Shown here in pieces: positions 5,842 to 7,371 of a DNA stretch of 7,371 nucleotides. The translations under genes were made by a program, and so were the position numbers. Each line of letters starts with the position of its first letter. The first letter of the stretch is position 1. Origin of the DNA: Pseudomonadota bacterium (lineage in GTDB: Bacteria; Pseudomonadota; Gammaproteobacteria; Pseudomonadales; Halieaceae); assembly GCA_030591305.1 (NCBI GenBank), contig JAUVBI010000158.1, positions 1-7,371 on the forward strand, read 5' to 3'. The notes under the pieces were generated by a model that was not told the DNA's origin, did not search any database, and saw only the letters and a list, made by a program, of their open reading frames with translations.

Positions 5842-5873
5842 CAAGACCGTGCATGAGCACAGTCCCTGAATTC
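5826..5873 (+). repeat. Degenerate hairpin repeat, copy B
   Basis: Shares GAACT, TTATGCCCAAGA (5835-5846), GCAT and AGTCCCTG(A)ATTC (5861-5873) with copy A about 555 bases upstream, in the same orientation. Relative to A it has about four extra bases (GACG) before TTATGCC. It lies 47 bases before the first gene of the IS21-like element, so it may be part of that element's left end. Confidence 0.5.
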
Positions 5874-5919
5874 TCTCACCAGAACGGGTTTAAATCCAGC
5901 ACTCATCGGCCTTTCAGCG

Positions 5920-6360
5920 ATGTGTGTCAGTGCCCGACTCTATCATTGTGCCCGTTGTCATCGCCAGGTGACGATTTGCCGGTATTGTGATCGGGGCAAT
6001 ATCTATTGTGATGGTGTCTGTGCCAATGAGGCGCGCAAAGAATCGATGCGCCGATCAAGTGCTTCCTACCAGTCCAGCCACCGTGGCCGGGCCGCCAATG
6101 CCCGGCGACAAAAAGACTTTCGACAACGCCAACGAGAAAAAGTAACGCATCAGGGTTCCACCCCGGATACCCCCGATGATCTACTGCTTGCCACACCGGA
6201 TAAGCACCCAACGTGTCATTCGGTCGAGAAAGTACCCGTTGAAGCAGGCATTTATTGCCATTTTTGCCATCGGATCTGTGATCCCTTCCTCAGGAATCGC
6301 TTTCTCCGCCCACTGACACGTTATCGACGCAAAAACAGGGGGAGTCAACGTGGCTATTGA
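5920..6360 (+). CDS. Cysteine-rich zinc-finger-like accessory protein of an IS21-type element
   Basis: This is a 146-residue protein. An N-terminal cysteine cluster has C10/C13, C20/C23 and C30/C34 (pattern [16 protein letters not shown]), a likely zinc-binding fold. A strongly basic central region (about 36-75, rich in Arg and Gln) ends in KVTHQGS. A second cluster, C113/C116/C120 (YCHFCHRIC), precedes a basic tail. Proteins with this layout are, as I recall, commonly encoded directly upstream of one group of IS21-like transposases; their function is not established. The stop codon at 6358-6360 overlaps the transposase start by 11 bases, and the transposase ribosome site is inside this gene, so the two are co-translated. 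ATG 5920 has no clear Shine-Dalgarno, but it leaves an intact cysteine cluster and no better start is visible. Confidence 0.7.
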   Translation: MCVSARLYHCARCHRQVTICRYCDRGNIYCDGVCANEARKESMRRSSASYQSSHRGRAANARRQKDFRQRQREKVTHQGSTPDTPDDLLLATPDKHPTCHSVEKVPVEAGIYCHFCHRICDPFLRNRFLRPLTRYRRKNRGSQRGY

Positions 6361-7371
6361 TCAGGAATGTAAAGCAAAAATACTGCGCTATCATTTTGTT
6401 GAACACTGGGGCGTGAACACCATCGCCTCTCAATTGGGCATTCACCACTCCACCGTTGACCGGGTGCTGTCGCAAGCGGGCTTACCAAAAATTGAGCGTG
6501 CGATAAGTCCGTCCATCATCGATCCGTATGTGCCCTTTATGATGAAAACACTGGAGCAGTACCCGACACTGACGGCCGCCCGTCTTTACGACATGGCCCT
6601 GGAGCGAGGCTTTACCGGCGGTGTCAGCCACTTCAGGGCCCGTGTCGCACAGCTGCGACCCCGGCCAATACCCGAGGCGTATTTGCGGTTAAAGACCTTG
6701 CCCGGTGAGGAGGCACAAATGGATTGGGGGTCGTTCTCACACGTCTACATTGGCAAGGCAAAGCGGCCCGTCATGGCCTTTGTGATGGTGCTCAGTTGGA
6801 GCCGGCAGGTGTTTCTCCGGTTTTATCTCAACCAGCGTATGGAAAGCTTTTTGCGGGGCCATGTCGCCGCCTTTGAGGCCTTTGGCGGCTGTCCCCGGGT
6901 TGTTCTTTATGACAATTTACGCAGTGCCGTACTGGAACGTCAGGGTGATGCTATCCGGTTTAACCCGATATTACTGGCTTTATCGGCACATTACCGCTTC
7001 GAACCCCGGCCGGTCGCCGTTGCGCGCGGAAATGAAAAAGGGCGGGTCGAGCGGAGCATACGCACCATTCGATCGAGCTTCTTTGCGGGCAGGCAATGGC
7101 GGGATATCGATGACCTCAATGCCCAGGCTGACGCCTGGTGCCGGGGCCAAAGTGCCAACCGGCCTTGCCCTGAGGACACGGCAATGACCGTGCGCGAAGC
7201 CTTTGCCCAGGAGCAACCCAAACTGCTGTCGCTGCCCGACAACCCCTTTCCAACGGATGAGCGTGTTGAAGTCTCAGTGGGTAAAACACCCTACGTACGC
7301 TTTGACCTGAATGATTACTCCATCCCCCATACCCATGTTCGGCAACTGCTCACGGTGTCGGCTTCACTGAC
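6350..7371 (+). CDS. istA: IS21-family DDE transposase (IstA-like), 3' end outside window
   Basis: The frame opens at GTG 6350 ([16 protein letters not shown]) with AGGGGGAG (6337-6344) five bases upstream. It runs 340 codons to the window edge without a stop; IstA proteins are about 400-500 aa, so the C-terminus is missing. An N-terminal helix-turn-helix (about 20-45, [19 protein letters not shown]) would bind the element ends. The integrase-type catalytic core follows with D125 (QMDWGSF), D188 ([11 protein letters not shown]) and E234 ([11 protein letters not shown]), a complete DDE triad with 62 and 45 residues between its members. The conserved [10 protein letters not shown] segment is a hallmark of IS21. 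The ATPase partner IstB is expected just downstream, outside the window. No frameshift or internal stop is seen, so the element may be active. Confidence 0.93.
   Translation, partial: MAIDQECKAKILRYHFVEHWGVNTIASQLGIHHSTVDRVLSQAGLPKIERAISPSIIDPYVPFMMKTLEQYPTLTAARLYDMALERGFTGGVSHFRARVAQLRPRPIPEAYLRLKTLPGEEAQMDWGSFSHVYIGKAKRPVMAFVMVLSWSRQVFLRFYLNQRMESFLRGHVAAFEAFGGCPRVVLYDNLRSAVLERQGDAIRFNPILLALSAHYRFEPRPVAVARGNEKGRVERSIRTIRSSFFAGRQWRDIDDLNAQADAWCRGQSANRPCPEDTAMTVREAFAQEQPKLLSLPDNPFPTDERVEVSVGKTPYVRFDLNDYSIPHTHVRQLLTVSASL

Larger units (their letters stand above)
5920..7371 (+). mobile_element. IS21-like insertion sequence, partial (left part)
   Basis: It comprises the cysteine-rich accessory gene and the IstA-like transposase in overlapping + strand frames. 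The left boundary is given as the first gene start because I cannot identify the terminal inverted repeat; it should lie somewhere in 5664-5919. The right end, including istB, is outside the window. The coding sequence appears richer in GC than the hipA-helicase region. Confidence 0.75.

Overview
The window looks like gammaproteobacterial DNA of moderate GC. The evidence is a tRNA-Ser-type 3' end, HipA/HigBA-type toxin modules and an IS21-type element. The genus cannot be named from the sequence alone. The region is accessory: every recognisable gene belongs to a toxin-antitoxin, nucleic-acid-remodelling or transposition family, and a tRNA-derived attachment-site remnant lies in the middle.

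Left part (1-4107, + strand): three tightly spaced genes that look like one operon. The first is the C-terminal third of a HipA-like Ser/Thr kinase (cut by the window edge). The second is a large SNF2/SWI2-type ATPase, starting at a GTG 11 bases after the hipA stop. The third is a SWIM zinc-finger protein with a C-terminal XRE-type helix-turn-helix, starting 12 bases after the helicase stop. SNF2 plus SWIM is a known bacterial pairing. Adding a HipA-type kinase upstream and a DNA-binding head on the SWIM protein makes this the best candidate here for an uncharacterised multi-gene system, possibly regulatory or defensive.

Middle (4108-4579): non-coding DNA with two adjacent small hairpins, then on the - strand the 3' end of a tRNA-Ser gene (T-arm, acceptor strand and CCA, about 30 bases) without the rest of the tRNA. 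Beside it are two pairs of short direct repeats at one-helical-turn spacing. This fits one end of an integrated element, most simply with the element to the right and the older flank to the left.

Right part (4580-7371): a HigB-HigA toxin-antitoxin operon on the - strand, with a readable promoter, a likely operator and a TTG-started toxin. Next is a small unrecognised - strand ORF flanked by two copies of a degenerate hairpin-forming repeat. Last is the 5' part of an IS21-like element on the + strand: a cysteine-rich accessory protein overlapping a GTG-started DDE transposase that runs off the right edge. No integrase, CRISPR array, rRNA or complete tRNA is present.
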